Source: Streptomyces sp. MNU76 (GTDB lineage: Bacteria > Actinomycetota > Actinomycetes > Streptomycetales > Streptomycetaceae). From it: 64,000 nucleotides of DNA. The translations under genes were made by a program, and so were the position numbers. Positions 62,703-64,000 of this stretch are shown in pieces; position 1 is the first letter of the stretch, and every line of letters begins with the position of its first letter. The notes under the pieces are model-generated. The model made no database searches and was not told the DNA's origin. It saw only the letters and a list, made by a program, of their open reading frames with translations. The stretch is taken from positions 992,001 to 1,056,000 of the forward strand of contig NZ_JAJKLK010000019.1 of NCBI RefSeq assembly GCF_020982545.1. The letters are read 5' to 3'.

Positions 62703-62909
62703 TCAGGCCAGGAGAAGTCCCAGCTCAGCCGGGCGTGCGCGCTCAGCTCGGCCAGCACCATGCCCTGCAGCGCGTCGGTCAGCCCCGGACGGAGCGTGCA
62801 GGTGGAGCAGGTAGCCGGCGCCGGCGAGCGCCGCGAGCAGGATCACGCCGAGCAGATAGAAACCGGCGAGCAGCACGAGGGCGCGCAGTGCGCGCAAGGT
62901 CGCGCCCAT
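62703..62909 (-). pseudogene. Truncated membrane protein, possible M48 peptidase remnant
   Basis: ATG 62909 follows GGGGGAAG and encodes MGATLRALRALVLLAGFYLL, which runs on through a hydrophobic stretch to LLHLHAPSG. I associate this start with Streptomyces M48-family peptidases, which continue for about 350 residues with HExxH. Here the frame becomes Arg/Ala nonsense after residue 44 and ends at 62703. No HExxH is present. A large internal deletion joining two genes, or a simple frameshift, would explain it. Confidence 0.55.
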
Positions 62910-63084
62910 TGGGCAGTCTTCCCCCACGGAAAGATCGCGAACGACGAGCACGTATACGGTGAATAAGGGTGGTCAGGGCCGCTCTGGGGCGTGTCCACGG
63001 CCAAAGGTGTGAGGGGCGGAGCATTTCGCACGCGTGTGCGGGGTCGCAAGGGCTTACCGGAGGGGCCGCGCGTCTCGCCGGGGG

Positions 63085-64000
63085 TCAGTGCAGCAGCGTC
63101 GCCGGACTGCCGCCGTTCGCCTCGTACCCCGCGACCGCCAGCGCCCGGTACAGCGCGTAGTCCGCCGCCGGGTCGGAGGTGAGGGTCCAGGGGAGCGCGC
63201 CCACGTGGCCGTCGACGTGGACGAGCTGGTTCATGGCCTCCGACCAGCGCTCGGAGCGGACCAGGAACAGGATCAGCAGATGGCGGACATGGGCCAGCAT
63301 CGGATCGTCGGGGCGCGCCGCGTGCACCGCGAACAGGGCGCCGTGGATCGCCTTGGTGACGACCTCGCTCTCGTAGAAGCCCTGCACCAGGTTCACCTCG
63401 GGCAGGTGCTCGAAGACCGCGAAGAGCGGCATGGCCGCCAGCAGGGAACCCTGCGGCGCGCGGGCGGCGGCCGCCTCGGCGAAGGAGTACGCCAGCTCCC
63501 GCGAGCCGTGCCACTTCTCGCACCAGTAGTGCAGGGCCGCCAGGTGCGCACCCATGTGCGCCGGGGCCCGGTCGAGGATCTTCAGCCACAGCTGCTCGAA
63601 CTCCTCGCGGGAGTACCGCAGCCCGCGTGCCACCGACAGCTCGATGATGTACGGGATCGGGTCGCCCGGGGCCAGCAGCGCCGCGTCACCACACGCCGAC
63701 CTGGCCTCCTCCATGATGATCCGGAAGTCGTCCGTGCCCGGCGTCGACGTCCGCCACGCCTGCTGCACCAGGAACTCCGCGTGCACCGCCGCGCCGCCCG
63801 CGTCCTTGGGGGCCTCCGCGCGCCACACCCGCAGCCACTGCCCGCCCGGCGTCTCGCCCACCCCGCCGGGACGCTGCGTCAGCTCCAGCGCCGCCGCGCC
63901 CGCGAACGCCTGCACCCGCTGCCATCTGACCTCGCCGACCGCGTCCGTACCGGCCAGCAGCTGCTTCGCCGCGCGGTAGTCCTGGGACCGCTGCACCACG
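63085..64000 (-). CDS. Tetratricopeptide-like helical protein of unknown function, partial
   Basis: The reading frame enters from the right edge of the window, so the N-terminus is missing; the visible part has about 304 residues. It is rich in amphipathic helices: QDYRAAKQLLAGTDAV, EFEQLWLKILDRAPAHMGAHLAALHYWCEKWHGSRELAYSFAEAAA, and LILFLVRSERWSEAMNQL. They are spaced as in TPR-like solenoids. No signal or membrane helix is seen. Function unknown. Confidence 0.78.
   Translation of the reverse strand, partial: VVQRSQDYRAAKQLLAGTDAVGEVRWQRVQAFAGAAALELTQRPGGVGETPGGQWLRVWRAEAPKDAGGAAVHAEFLVQQAWRTSTPGTDDFRIIMEEARSACGDAALLAPGDPIPYIIELSVARGLRYSREEFEQLWLKILDRAPAHMGAHLAALHYWCEKWHGSRELAYSFAEAAAARAPQGSLLAAMPLFAVFEHLPEVNLVQGFYESEVVTKAIHGALFAVHAARPDDPMLAHVRHLLILFLVRSERWSEAMNQLVHVDGHVGALPWTLTSDPAADYALYRALAVAGYEANGGSPATLLH

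Overview
The window is chromosomal DNA of a Streptomyces, or a very close relative. Base composition is very high GC with strong third-position GC. There are many GTG starts, GTGA/ATGA overlaps between genes, and several apparently leaderless promoters. The gene order is one I recognise from the core of Streptomyces chromosomes, running from the nucleoside transporter through afsQ1/afsQ2/sigQ, the deo genes, the acyl-CoA carboxylase genes and cya to hutH and msrA. I see no tRNA, rRNA, CRISPR array, insertion sequence or prophage gene.

Layout: 0-8.5 kb is a nucleoside import and salvage operon (two BMP-type lipoproteins, ABC ATPase, two permeases, cytidine deaminase, thymidine phosphorylase). 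8.5-15 kb holds a STAS protein, an ECF sigma factor with a SnoaL-like tail, a divergent MFS/LysR pair, a hydrolase and adenosine deaminase. 15-21 kb has a PspC protein, a VanZ protein and the afsQ locus (afsQ2, afsQ1, divergent sigQ). 21-32 kb has a uridine-kinase-like ATPase, a secreted protein, a RelE/Phd toxin-antitoxin pair, two aldehyde dehydrogenases with deoC, two membrane proteins, a phosphopentomutase-type mutase and purine nucleoside phosphorylase. 32-43 kb has an LpdA-type flavoprotein, a DeoR regulator, a TetR regulator, a biotin carboxylase, maf, a small MmpB-like protein, the carboxyltransferase epsilon and beta subunits, and birA. 43-50 kb has adenylate cyclase, a proline/threonine-rich membrane protein, enoyl-CoA hydratase, a GGDEF protein, hutH and a sortase-substrate protein. 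50-64 kb has an L,D-transpeptidase, a MacB-like ABC pair, a large S8 protease, an XRE regulator divergent from an alcohol dehydrogenase, small secreted or membrane proteins, msrA and an edge gene.

The strongest system-level signal is a 12-bp perfect palindrome, CTACGCGCGTAG. It occurs four times, with a fifth degenerate copy, and every copy lies just upstream of a nucleoside uptake or catabolism gene: bmp lipoprotein 2, the ABC ATPase, adenosine deaminase, deoC and purine nucleoside phosphorylase. This looks like one operator tying five scattered promoters into a nucleoside-salvage regulon. At three of the promoters the site abuts a -10 box that leads into an apparently leaderless start.

A second theme is data quality or gene decay. 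At least eight genes, including probably essential birA, carry one-base insertions or deletions. Where the exact base can be placed, most lie in runs of G or C. Errors in homopolymer runs are the simplest explanation, so these genes are described with the reading that restores the family sequence.

A third theme is an interspersed palindromic repeat built around GCGCAGTTCCCCGCGCCCC. It sits in about ten intergenic spaces, often at gene ends, and in its full form makes long hairpins.
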